From positions 1 through 20,724 of the forward strand of contig CAUEBO010000050.1 of NCBI GenBank assembly GCA_958454405.1: a stretch of 20,724 nucleotides of DNA. The letters run 5' to 3'. Every line of letters starts with the position of its first letter. Within the stretch, counting starts at the first letter, position 1. The position numbers were made by a program, and so were the translations under genes. The notes beneath the pieces are model-generated. The model worked only from the letters and a program-made list of their open reading frames with translations. It made no database searches and was not told the origin of the DNA. Source of the stretch: an uncultured Eggerthellaceae bacterium. Lineage in GTDB: Bacteria; Actinomycetota; Coriobacteriia; Coriobacteriales; Eggerthellaceae. This document shows positions 1 through 7,597 of this stretch, one piece after another.

Positions 1-478
1 CGCCCATGAACACGACGATGGCCGTGAGGATGACCTCGACCACCTTGTACGAGCCGATCCACATGGCGATGAACGCCGCAATGCCCAGGACGATGACGAT
101 GGGAATCAGCGATATGTCGGGCGCCACGGCTTGGATGCCCAAGATGCCGCCGGTTATGTTGCCCGTCTCGTATGCGATGTTGCCGACGAAGATGGCAATG
201 ATAACAATCACGATCGCAATCCACATCAAAGCCTTGTTCGGAATACGATCGCGGATGTTTTCACCCAAGCCCTTGCCCGAAACGATGCCCACGCGCGAGG
301 CCATTTCCTGGAAGACGATGGTGGCCACCGTGGCGAACAGCAGCGCCCACAGCATGGTGTAGCCGTAGCTTGCGCCGGAAACCGTGCACGTGGTGACGGT
401 GCCCGGTCCGATGAAGCCGGCTGCCACGAGCGCGCCGGGCCCGATGTTCTTGAACTTCTGAACCAGTGTGCTGCTCAT
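1..478 (-). CDS. NRAMP-fold membrane transporter, N-terminal part (cut by window edge)
   Basis: The first 159 codons of an integral membrane protein are present, and the rest lies beyond base 1. The ATG at 478 follows a GGAGAGG ribosome binding site. The segment from residue 10 to about 70 aligns by eye with TM1-TM2 of NRAMP/MntH proteins, with the typical GASYGY, MLWALL and SGKGLGE stretches. Further hydrophobic helices follow. In true metal transporters TM1 carries the metal-ligating DPGN motif; here residues 24-27 read GPGT, so both the Asp and the Asn ligands are missing. It lies downstream of pxpA on the same strand. Bacillus subtilis has the same pairing (ycsF next to the NRAMP-like ycsG), and in that setting the protein may carry 5-oxoproline or a related compound rather than a metal. 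The fold is well supported; the substrate is inference. Confidence 0.85.
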   Translation of the reverse strand, partial: MSSTLVQKFKNIGPGALVAAGFIGPGTVTTCTVSGASYGYTMLWALLFATVATIVFQEMASRVGIVSGKGLGENIRDRIPNKALMWIAIVIVIIAIFVGNIAYETGNITGGILGIQAVAPDISLIPIVIVLGIAAFIAMWIGSYKVVEVILTAIVVFMG

Positions 479-640
479 ACCCTCTCCTCTCTGCTCTCTC
501 TGTCTGCTTCGATTGGTCCGATCCGCTTCGCCCTGCCATCTTCCCCGAGAGTTGTTTCGAACTTGTTGCCGTTCTGGAAAGGAGAAGCGTCCCGGTTGGA
601 TTTGCCTACTTTAGCAGAATACGTTCCCTGCGTATACGGT

Positions 641-670
641 GCGGCCTTTCCCAGCAGGTCGAAAGGCCGC
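641..670. terminator. Hairpin between pxpA and the NRAMP-like gene
   Basis: A perfect 10-bp inverted repeat (GCGGCCTTTC / GAAAGGCCGC) with a 10-nt loop lies 21 bp past the pxpA stop. No T-tract follows on either strand, so it may attenuate, mark an mRNA 3' end or protect the transcript rather than act as a classic intrinsic terminator. Confidence 0.45.
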
Positions 671-690
671 TCGTCCGTCCCGCGGGGATC

Positions 691-1458
691 TTAGAGAATG
701 CCCTTCACCGGTTCGATGGCGATGCCGTCTTCCTCCAGCTCTTGGCGGATGCGGCTGACGAAGGAGAGGGCGGAGGGGGAGTCGCCGTGCACGCAGAGGG
801 TGTCGGGATGCAGGTCCACCAGCTTGCCGGTCACGGACAGCACGCCTCCTTCGCGGATGGCGTGCTTCACGCGCTCGATGGCCTCCTCCTCGCTGCGGAT
901 GAGCGCTGCGGGATCGTTTCGGCTGACCAGGCGCCCTTCGTCGGTGTAGTTGCGGTCGGCGAAGAACTCCTCGGCCGTCACCAGGCCAAGCTTGCGCCCC
1001 TCGTCCACGAGCGCGCTGTTCGCCAGCCCCACGAGTACCAGGCTCTCGTCCACGTCGCGCACGGCCTGCGCCAGCGCGGCGGCCAGCTCAGGATCGACGG
1101 CGGCATGGTTGTACAGCTGCCCGTGCGGCTTCACGTGCGCCAGCCGCACGCCTTGCGCCGAGCAGAACGCCTGCAGCGCGCCTATCTGGTACAGCATGTA
1201 CGAGTACGCCTCGTCGGGCGACAGGTTCATGTCGCGCCGGCCGAACCCTTGCAGGTCGGGGTAGCCCGGGTGCGCGCCAATGGCCACCCCGGCGTCTTTC
1301 GCCATGGCCACCGTCTTGCGCATGACCATGGGGTCGCCGGCGTGCTGGCCGCAGGCGATGTTCGCGCTCGAGATGAGCGGGATGATGTCGGAGTCGAGGC
1401 CCAGGGTGTAGCGGCCGAAGCTTTCTCCGAGGTCGCTGTTGAGATCGATGCGGTACAT
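691..1458 (-). CDS. pxpA: 5-oxoprolinase subunit A, LamB/YcsF family
   Basis: 255 residues, the usual length for this family. PxpA works with PxpB and PxpC in ATP-dependent opening of 5-oxoproline (pyroglutamate) to glutamate in the cytoplasm. Family signatures are clear: the N-terminal DLNSDLGESFG, SANIACGQHAGDP around residues 31-43, GAHPGYPDLQGFGRR around 61-75, and HVKPHGQLYN in the middle. The ATG at 1458 is chosen because the conserved N-terminus begins there and a GAAGGA site precedes it; the frame continues 36 codons upstream without family similarity. pxpB and pxpC are not in the window and may lie beyond base 1. The upstream neighbour on the same strand is the LysR gene, 118 bp away. 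A broken second copy of part of this gene lies at 12169-12275. Confidence 0.93.
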   Translation of the reverse strand: MYRIDLNSDLGESFGRYTLGLDSDIIPLISSANIACGQHAGDPMVMRKTVAMAKDAGVAIGAHPGYPDLQGFGRRDMNLSPDEAYSYMLYQIGALQAFCSAQGVRLAHVKPHGQLYNHAAVDPELAAALAQAVRDVDESLVLVGLANSALVDEGRKLGLVTAEEFFADRNYTDEGRLVSRNDPAALIRSEEEAIERVKHAIREGGVLSVTGKLVDLHPDTLCVHGDSPSALSFVSRIRQELEEDGIAIEPVKGIL

Positions 1459-1576
1459 GGCGTCCTTCTTTCGCGTCGCGTTCGGTCTTATTGTAAGGCA
1501 ACGGCCAATGCGCCGCGAATGCTTCGCATCCGTTCGTCGAGTCCCCTGCGCCAACGCGCGGCGCACGTGCGCGCAT

Positions 1577-2578
1577 TCACGCTCGGGCGGCCTTCGCCCG
1601 CTCGCTGGCCTTCAGCTTCTCGGCGCGGCTGCGGTTGATGCGCTCCGCCGTCTCAAGGAACGCGGTGAGCGCCGGGCCGTGCTCCTCGTCGCGCACGATC
1701 ATCGTGATGGTAAGGTAGAGCGTGCGCTCGTATCCGAACGGGCGCACCGGCGTGTACGTGTCGAACAGGTAGCCGTCGGCGGCGGTGAAGCCCTTGTGAT
1801 GCGACAGCTCGAAGAAGATGATGCCGTCGCCGTGGTCGCGCGTCCAGAAATCGTGGTGGTTCTGCACCGTCTCGTACTCTATCTGGGGCAGGAACCCCTC
1901 GTGCATGCACAGCGCGCGGAAATCTTCGATGAGGCTTTCGTAGTGGTTGCTGGCGATGGCGCAGAAGCGCTGGTCGGCGAAGTCCTTGAGCGTGAGCGAT
2001 CCTTTGTCGAGCAGCGGCGAGTTTTTCGGCACGCCAAGGCGGAACTCGCCGGCGTAGTCCACGAGCGGCAGCGAGCAGTAGCCGGCATGCACGGCAAGTT
2101 CAGGCCGGTCGAAGGGCGTTTCGGCAATGTTGAACATGAACCCCACGTCGATATCGCCGTCGAGCAGCGCGGCGAGGGAGGACTGGTAGGTCTTGCATTT
2201 GCGCACGTCGAAGGTCACGCTGGGATAGCGCCGCTTCACCGTCTCCTTCACCTTGCGCGACTCGCCGCTCATGAAGTCGAAGAAGGTGAGGTCTTGAATC
2301 CTCACGAGTTCAGGGGCGTGGTCCTTGAGCGTCGCAAGCTTGAGCTCCATCGTCTCGGTCCACGAGAGCGTCTTGCTCGCGTAGTCCATGAGGATGCGGC
2401 CCGCCTCGGTGAGGATGAGCGGCTGCTCTTCGAAGAACAGCTTGTGGCCAAGCGATTTCTCCAGGGCGGATATGTGCTTGGAAAGCGTCGGTTGGGAGAT
2501 GTAGAGCTTCTTCGCGGCGGCCGTGTAGCTGCCAAGCTGGGCGATGGTGATGAACTCCCGAAGCGTTTCGATGTGCAA
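1577..2578 (-). CDS. LysR-family transcriptional regulator
   Basis: 333 residues. The N-terminal winged helix-turn-helix (residues 1-60) contains the LysR recognition pattern ISQPTLSKHISALEKSLG. The remainder is a periplasmic-binding-protein-like effector domain, about residues 90-310. The start is TTG at 2578, supported by a perfect AGGAGGTG site 8 bp upstream and by the conserved LysR N-terminus. It is divergent from the CoA-transferase operon across 228 bp, the classic layout for a LysR protein that controls its divergent neighbour, so it probably senses a substrate or intermediate of that pathway. It could also read through into pxpA, which follows on the same strand. The C-terminus is Lys/Arg/Ala-rich and unremarkable. 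The effector is unknown. Confidence 0.92.
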   Translation of the reverse strand: MHIETLREFITIAQLGSYTAAAKKLYISQPTLSKHISALEKSLGHKLFFEEQPLILTEAGRILMDYASKTLSWTETMELKLATLKDHAPELVRIQDLTFFDFMSGESRKVKETVKRRYPSVTFDVRKCKTYQSSLAALLDGDIDVGFMFNIAETPFDRPELAVHAGYCSLPLVDYAGEFRLGVPKNSPLLDKGSLTLKDFADQRFCAIASNHYESLIEDFRALCMHEGFLPQIEYETVQNHHDFWTRDHGDGIIFFELSHHKGFTAADGYLFDTYTPVRPFGYERTLYLTITMIVRDEEHGPALTAFLETAERINRSRAEKLKASERAKAARA

Positions 2579-2630
2579 ACCAGCGCACCTCCTCGATGCA
2601 AAGATTCTGCTGTCGCACCGTTTTCCCCCG

Positions 2631-2668
2631 TGGAACAGCCTATTCCACTATAGAACATCGTCATTCCA
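2631..2668. promoter_or_regulatory. Candidate tandem LysR operator in the divergent gap
   Basis: Two similar dyads sit side by side: TGGAACAGCCTATTCCA (2631-2647, the core of a perfect GTGGAA-N7-TTCCAC repeat from 2630 to 2648) and TAGAACATCGTCATTCCA (2651-2668). Their centres are about 20 bp apart, two helical turns, as expected for a LysR tetramer binding one face of DNA. No strong -35/-10 pair was found for either gene; TTGCCT at 2681 is the best -35-like hexamer on the plus strand. The assignment to this regulator is inference from position. Confidence 0.5.
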
Positions 2669-2806
2669 AATTCATCAGGTTTGCCTCCGAATCGCTATTT
2701 TCCCTATGCCGTCCCGATTCCATACGATTGCAGGCGTCGGAGGTGCGACGGCGGCGCGACGTGCATGCGGGCGCTGCATATGATGCCAACGGAAAGGAGC
2801 ATCAGT

Positions 2807-3979
2807 ATGAAACCTTTGGAGGGCGTAACGGTCATCGAGTTGAGCTCGTATTTCGCGGTGCCGGGGGCTGGACGCGTGCTTGCGTCCCAGGGCGCGCGCG
2901 TGATTAAGGTGGAGCCGCCGCGCGGCGACATCCAGCGCTACTTCGCCATGGCGTTCAACGTGCCGTGCAAGCCTGACGAGAATCCCCTGTTCGACACCAT
3001 CAACGGCGGCAAAGAATTCGTGAGCCTGGATCTCAAGGATCCGGCGGACATGGAGAAGCTGCACAAGCTCATCGCGCAGGCCGATGTGTTCATGACCAAC
3101 AACCGCGCCAAGGCCCTGCAGAAAATGGGCTTGGACTACGATTCCCTCAAGGAAAAGTATCCCAGCCTCATCATGGCCACGCTGTCGGGCTACGGCGAGA
3201 AGGGCGCGCTCAAGGACGCCCCGGGCTTCGATCTGGTGGCCATGTTCCAGGAAACCGGCTTCGCCCGCGACCTGATGGTGATGACCGACCACACCACCTA
3301 TCCGGCGAACTCCGCCTACGGCTTCGGCGACATCGCCGCGGGAAGCATCCTGGCGGGCGCCATCGGCACGGCGCTCTATCGTCGCGAGAAGACCGGCAAG
3401 GGCGACCATGTGACCTCGTCTCTGTACGGCACCGGCGTGTGGCTGACGTCCGTCCTCACCCAGCTCAGCCAGTTCGGCTACCCCTATCCGCTCGACCGCG
3501 GCTTCAGCGCCCCCACGGGCATTCCCTACCAGACGCGCGACGGCGAGTGGATCGGCATCACCATCAACGAGCCCGAGCGGTACTGGGAGCCGCTGTGCCG
3601 TGCCCTCGGTTCCGAAAAGCTGCTCTCCAACCCGGACTACGGCAACCGCAACAAGTGGGTTACCAGCTACGAACTGTGCAGCGAAACCATCAAGCTTCTG
3701 GAAGAGGCGTTCATGCAGCACGACTGCGACGAGATTCTGGAGAAGCTCCGCGCGGCCGACATCGTGTGCACCAAGCTCGTGCACTTCAAGGCCAACGTGA
3801 CGAACCCGCAGGCGCTGGAGAACAGCTTCGTCGCCCCCATCACCTATCCCAGCGGCGACGCCACCGCGCTCGGACAGCCGCCCGTCCGTTTCACCGACAT
3901 GGACGACCCGAAGGCCGAGCAGGGCAAGGCCGTCGGCGCCGACAACGACGCGGTGTTCGCCGACTTCGGCATCGCATAG
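2807..3979 (+). CDS. CaiB/BaiF-type (family III) CoA transferase
   Basis: 390 residues, normal for formyl-CoA-transferase-like enzymes, which move CoA from an acyl-CoA donor to a free acid. The N-terminus PLEGVTVIELSSYFAVPGAG, the segment RVIKVEPPRGD (31-41) and LDLKDP (75-79) are family hallmarks. APGFDLVA around residues 138-145 matches the position of the catalytic aspartate (here Asp142) that forms the acyl-enzyme anhydride. The ATG at 2807 has GGAAAGGAG in front; the frame is open further upstream but without similarity. It is first gene of the run and is divergent from the LysR gene. Being followed by dehydratase subunits, it resembles HadA (2-hydroxyisocaproate) and FldA (phenyllactate), which charge the 2-hydroxy acid from the product acyl-CoA. 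The actual acid is not evident from sequence. Confidence 0.93.
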   Translation: MKPLEGVTVIELSSYFAVPGAGRVLASQGARVIKVEPPRGDIQRYFAMAFNVPCKPDENPLFDTINGGKEFVSLDLKDPADMEKLHKLIAQADVFMTNNRAKALQKMGLDYDSLKEKYPSLIMATLSGYGEKGALKDAPGFDLVAMFQETGFARDLMVMTDHTTYPANSAYGFGDIAAGSILAGAIGTALYRREKTGKGDHVTSSLYGTGVWLTSVLTQLSQFGYPYPLDRGFSAPTGIPYQTRDGEWIGITINEPERYWEPLCRALGSEKLLSNPDYGNRNKWVTSYELCSETIKLLEEAFMQHDCDEILEKLRAADIVCTKLVHFKANVTNPQALENSFVAPITYPSGDATALGQPPVRFTDMDDPKAEQGKAVGADNDAVFADFGIA

Positions 3980-4000
3980 CCGCCGGGGCGCTCTTTGCGC

Positions 4001-4025
4001 CGCCGCTCCTGCCAAGGGAGCGGCG
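4001..4025. other. Intercistronic hairpin, CoA transferase to dehydratase
   Basis: A perfect 9-bp stem (CGCCGCTCC / GGAGCGGCG) with a 7-nt loop lies in the 135-bp gap. No T-run follows. It is likely an mRNA-stability or processing structure. Confidence 0.4.
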
Positions 4026-4114
4026 CAGCAGGGAGATGCCCGAAGATGAAGGGTCGCAGCACGGGAGCGTTCGCGCGCTGCCGTCTGCTGCGACCGACCG
4101 ACAAGGGGGTCATT

Positions 4115-5368
4115 ATGTCAGAAGAAACAACTCCTGCCGCTGCCGAGAGCACGCCGCCGAAGCACGTGCCCGCCGTGCTCGTCTTGGGCCAGCTTGCAGA
4201 GAAGATGTACCAAGATGCCTACGAGGCCAAGGAACGTGGCGAGAAGATAGGCTGGTGCTCGTCCAACTTCCCGCCCGAGATAGCCGAGACGCTGGGGCTG
4301 CACGTGGTGTATCCCGAAAGCCAGGCAGCCGCCATCTCCGCGAAGGGCGGCAGCCTGCCTTTGCTGGAGTACGCCGAGGGCGAGCTGGGATTCTCCAACG
4401 ACCTGTGCGCCTACGCGCGCATCAACCTGGCCTACGCCAACGTGGGGAAATGCCCGAACGGCGAGCGCGACATGCCGCTTCCCGACTTCGTGCTGGGCGC
4501 CACCAGCATCTGCGAGACGATGATGCCGTGGTACGAGGACCTCGCCTACTTCCTGGACATCCCCATGGTGTTCATCGACATTCCGTTCAACGACGGCTAC
4601 GAGGTAGACGAGAAGCGCATCAAGTACTTGAAGGGCCAGTTCGAACACGCCGTCAAGCAGCTTGAGGAGATCACCGGCAAGACGTGGGACGAGGAGCGCT
4701 TCCAAGAGGTGTGCGACGTCTCCGTCGCTTCGTCCAAGGCGTGGCTCGAGGCTACGTCCTACGTGCAGTACGATCCCTCGCCCATGAACGGCTTCGACCT
4801 GTTCAACCACATGGCGGTGGCCACGACGGCGCGTCCGAAGAAAGAAGCCCTCGCCGCGTTCAACTACCTCATCGACGAGTGCAGGACGTTCGTCAAAATC
4901 AACAAGTCCACGTTCAAGCCCGACGAGAAGCACCGCATCCTCTACGAGGGCATTGCCGTGTGGCCCTATCTCAAGGCTACGGCGGGCCCGCTCATCATGC
5001 AAGGCGTCAACGTGACGGGCTGCGTGTACTGCCCGGCGTTCTCCGGCGTCTACGACGACATGGACGGCCTGATGAAGGCGATGACCGACGTGCCCAACTG
5101 CCAGAACATCGAACGTGCCACCGAGGCCCGCAAGAAGCTGTGCAAGGACGGCAAGTGCGAAGGCGCGCTCATCCACATCAACCGCTCCTGCAAGATGTGG
5201 TCGGGCTTCATGCCTGAAATGGGCCGTCGCATCTCGCGCGATCTGGATATTCCGGTGGTGCTGTTCGACGGCGACCAGTCCGACCCGCGCAACTTCAGCG
5301 CGGCGCAGTACCAGACGCGCCTGCAGGGCCTCATCGAGGTCATGGACAACAACAAGAAGGGGGAATAA
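4115..5368 (+). CDS. 2-hydroxyacyl-CoA dehydratase, larger (alpha, HadB/FldB-like) subunit
   Basis: 417 residues. With the next gene it should form the Fe-S heterodimer that removes water from (R)-2-hydroxyacyl-CoA through a ketyl radical. Visible signatures are GWCSSNFPPEIAETLGL (46-62), NDLCAY (95-100), INRSCK (355-360) and the C-terminal FDGDQSDPRNFSAAQYQTR. Cys48, Cys98, Cys133 and Cys359 are the candidate cluster ligands. The size fits HadB/FldB (about 410) better than HgdA of glutaryl dehydratases (about 477). An extra CVYC pair at 303-306 stands out. The ATG at 4115 follows AAGGGGGT; an upstream extension to 3995 is open but looks non-coding. The first 18 residues are Ala/Pro/Glu-rich. 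The gap to the next gene is 3 bp, so the two are translationally linked. Confidence 0.92.
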   Translation: MSEETTPAAAESTPPKHVPAVLVLGQLAEKMYQDAYEAKERGEKIGWCSSNFPPEIAETLGLHVVYPESQAAAISAKGGSLPLLEYAEGELGFSNDLCAYARINLAYANVGKCPNGERDMPLPDFVLGATSICETMMPWYEDLAYFLDIPMVFIDIPFNDGYEVDEKRIKYLKGQFEHAVKQLEEITGKTWDEERFQEVCDVSVASSKAWLEATSYVQYDPSPMNGFDLFNHMAVATTARPKKEALAAFNYLIDECRTFVKINKSTFKPDEKHRILYEGIAVWPYLKATAGPLIMQGVNVTGCVYCPAFSGVYDDMDGLMKAMTDVPNCQNIERATEARKKLCKDGKCEGALIHINRSCKMWSGFMPEMGRRISRDLDIPVVLFDGDQSDPRNFSAAQYQTRLQGLIEVMDNNKKGE

Positions 5369-5371
5369 GCC

Positions 5372-6502
5372 ATGGCAGACGTCAAGGAATTGCTGGCGAC
5401 GTTCGCCGAGGTCGCCCAGAATCCGTCCGCTCAGGCCGACGCGTACCTCGCGGAAGGCCGCCGCATCATCGGCGTGGGCCCCTACTACGTGCCCGAGGAG
5501 CTGGTGGACGCGGGCGGCGGCGTGCCGTTCGGCGTGTGGGGCATGGTGGGTCCGGCCGTCGAGGCCAAGAAGTACTTCCCGCCGTTTTTCTGCTCCATCT
5601 GCCAGATGACGCTGGAGATGGGCCTGACCGGCAAGCTGGACAAGCTCTCCGGCATGATGATAACCGGCTTGTGCGACAACCTGCGCCCGTTCTCCCAGAA
5701 CTGGAGCGCCGGCGTGGGGTCGCGGATCCCGATGATCTTCGTCTCCCAGCCCCAGAACCGCTTCATCCCGGCCGGGCGCGAGTACGCGGTGGACTCCTAC
5801 ACCGAGGTCAAGCGCGACGTCGAGGAATGCCTGGGCACCATCCTCGACGACGAGGCCATCATGGCCTCCATCAAGCTCTACAACGAATGGCGCGCCGCGA
5901 TGCGCGAGTTCGTGAAGCTCGCCGGCCAGCATCCGGCCGAGGTTTCCGTCATCGACCGCGTGAACGTGATCAACGCCGGCTACTTCATGCGCAAGGCCGA
6001 CCATCTGCCCCTGGTGCAGCAGCTCAACGCCGCGCTTGCCGCGCTGCCGTCGAGCCTCGAGGGCTACCACCCGGTCGTGCTGTCCGGCATCTACGAGGAC
6101 ATCCCCGCCATCAGCGAGATTCTGCAGGAGAACAAGTACGCCGTCGTGGCGGACGATCTGGCCAAGGAATCCCGCGCCTTCGCGCTGCAGGTGCCCGAGG
6201 AGGGCGACCCCATCGAGGCTTTGGCCGACGGCTGGTGCGCGCTTCGGAACGATTCGGTGCTCTACGACCCGCACAAGGATCACAGCCGCAGCGTCGCCGC
6301 GCTTGCCAAGGAGAGCGGGGCGGCGGGCGTGGTGCTTCTGCTCGCGAAGTTCTGCGACCCCGAGGAGTACGACGAGCCCATCACCAAGCGCGAGTGCAAG
6401 GAGGCCGGCGTGCCCCTCGTGGCGATCGAGATCGACCAGTCCACGGAAACCTACGAGCAGGCGCGCACGCAGCTTGAAACGTTCGCCGAGCTCATCGGCT
6501 AG
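5372..6502 (+). CDS. 2-hydroxyacyl-CoA dehydratase, smaller (beta, HadC/FldC-like) subunit
   Basis: 376 residues, matching the roughly 375-residue HadC/FldC subunits. Signatures are IGVGPYYVPEELVDAGG (33-49), FFCSICQ (72-78), GLCDNLRPFSQNW (99-111), and KFCDPEEYDEP with VAIEIDQSTETYEQ at the C-terminus. Cys74 (or Cys77), Cys101 and Cys328 are the expected three protein ligands of a [4Fe-4S] cluster. The ATG comes 3 bp after the alpha stop, with its ribosome site inside the alpha 3' end, which supports equimolar synthesis. The related class I benzoyl-CoA reductases have four such subunits; only two plus one activator occur here, so dehydratase is the better reading. Confidence 0.92.
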   Translation: MADVKELLATFAEVAQNPSAQADAYLAEGRRIIGVGPYYVPEELVDAGGGVPFGVWGMVGPAVEAKKYFPPFFCSICQMTLEMGLTGKLDKLSGMMITGLCDNLRPFSQNWSAGVGSRIPMIFVSQPQNRFIPAGREYAVDSYTEVKRDVEECLGTILDDEAIMASIKLYNEWRAAMREFVKLAGQHPAEVSVIDRVNVINAGYFMRKADHLPLVQQLNAALAALPSSLEGYHPVVLSGIYEDIPAISEILQENKYAVVADDLAKESRAFALQVPEEGDPIEALADGWCALRNDSVLYDPHKDHSRSVAALAKESGAAGVVLLLAKFCDPEEYDEPITKRECKEAGVPLVAIEIDQSTETYEQARTQLETFAELIG

Positions 6503-6509
6503 ATTCGAA

Positions 6510-6534
6510 GCCTCCCGCCGCTGGGGCGGGAGGC
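6510..6534. other. Intercistronic hairpin, beta subunit to activator
   Basis: A perfect 10-bp stem (GCCTCCCGCC / GGCGGGAGGC) with a 5-nt loop lies 7 bp after the beta-subunit stop. No T-tract follows, so complete termination is unlikely. It may reduce activator output relative to the dehydratase, which needs only sub-stoichiometric activator. Confidence 0.5.
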
Positions 6535-6659
6535 TCGTGGGCGGCTGTGGCCCGCAGGCAAAGGAAGAGCCTGCAGGCAGGAAGGGCGCGCCGGCTGCTC
6601 GAGGGCGACGGCCGCCCCGCCGCCCGCAACGATCGCATTGTTCAGAAGGAGGGTTCGCC

Positions 6660-7448
6660 ATGGCTGAGACGTGGTGCATGGGGATTGATGCGGGTTCGAC
6701 CGCGTCGAAATGCGTGGTCGTCGACGCGAACGGCGACATCGCCGCCACGGGGCTGTACGGTGCCGGGGCAGGCACGATAGGGCCGCAGCGCGCTGCGGAA
6801 TCCGCCTTGTCCAAGCTGGGCATCGCGACCGAGGATATTGCATGCACGTGCGCGACCGGGTACGGCCGACACCTGCTCGACGGCTCCAACATGCAGGTGT
6901 CCGAGCTGTCCTGCCATGCGAAAGGGGCGGCCAAGCTGTTCCCTGGCGCGCGCACCATCGTCGATATCGGGGGCCAGGATGCCAAGGTCTTGTGCGTGAG
7001 CGCGGAGGGCGCGCTCGAGAGCTTCGTGATGAACGACAAATGCGCGGCGGGCACGGGTCGGTTCCTGGACGTGATGGCCTCCATCTTCGAGTGCACGGTG
7101 TCCGATCTTTCCGCGTACGACGCGCAGGCGACCACGGTGCTTCCCATTTCGTCCACCTGCACGGTGTTCGCCGAGTCGGAGGTCATCTCGAAGCTCTCGC
7201 AGGGCCTGGCCATCCCCGATATCGTGGCCGGCATCCACGCGTCGGTCGTCGAGCGCACCTACGGGCTCATGCGGCGTGCCGGCATCCAGCCCCTCATCGC
7301 CATGACCGGCGGTGTCGCCCTCAACGAGGGCCTGCGCACCCGCCTTGCCGAACGCGCAGGGCACCAGATCGTCACCTCGCCGCTCGCCCAGTTCAACGGG
7401 GCGCTCGGAGCGGCGCTCTACGCTCGCGAGAAGTTCGCGCGAGCGTGA
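6660..7448 (+). CDS. 2-hydroxyacyl-CoA dehydratase activator (HgdC/HadI/FldI-like, BadF/BadG ATPase family)
   Basis: 262 residues, the usual length. This homodimeric ASKHA-fold ATPase shares one [4Fe-4S] cluster between subunits and fires a low-potential electron into the dehydratase on ATP hydrolysis. Visible motifs are the phosphate loop GIDAGSTASK (8-17), GYGR (67-70), DIGGQDAK (102-109), NDKCAAGTGRFLDVMA (125-140), STCTVFAESEV (165-175) and the adenosine motif TGGVALNEG (216-224). Cys128 and Cys167 correspond closely to the two cluster cysteines known in Acidaminococcus HgdC (127 and 166). The ATG at 6660 follows GAAGGAGG. It lies 157 bp downstream of the beta subunit. The electron donor (ferredoxin or flavodoxin) is not encoded in the window. 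Confidence 0.95.
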   Translation: MAETWCMGIDAGSTASKCVVVDANGDIAATGLYGAGAGTIGPQRAAESALSKLGIATEDIACTCATGYGRHLLDGSNMQVSELSCHAKGAAKLFPGARTIVDIGGQDAKVLCVSAEGALESFVMNDKCAAGTGRFLDVMASIFECTVSDLSAYDAQATTVLPISSTCTVFAESEVISKLSQGLAIPDIVAGIHASVVERTYGLMRRAGIQPLIAMTGGVALNEGLRTRLAERAGHQIVTSPLAQFNGALGAALYAREKFARA

Positions 7449-7597
7449 TGGATGCGGATAGCCTGCGGCGGACCGGTGCCTTGTCCGTTGCGGGTTCCGA
7501 AGGGAAACGCGGCCGCTTCGCATCGGGGCGGGCCGCACCTATTCACGTGCTTCGCGTGCGAGCGGGAGCTTTCCGCGAAGGCGACAAGGAGGAAACC

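Noticed and set aside
2675..4015. A 446-codon minus-strand frame opposite the CoA transferase
   Set aside because: Antisense shadow; His/Ala/Val/Arg-rich composition with no family similarity.
4118..7258. A 1046-codon open frame on the minus strand
   Set aside because: It runs antisense to the dehydratase subunits and activator, which have clear family motifs. The long frame results from high GC and biased third positions.
5372..7448. Class I benzoyl-CoA reductase interpretation
   Set aside because: Such enzymes need two large and two ATPase subunits. Here there are two dehydratase-type subunits of Had/Fld size and one activator, next to a CoA transferase.
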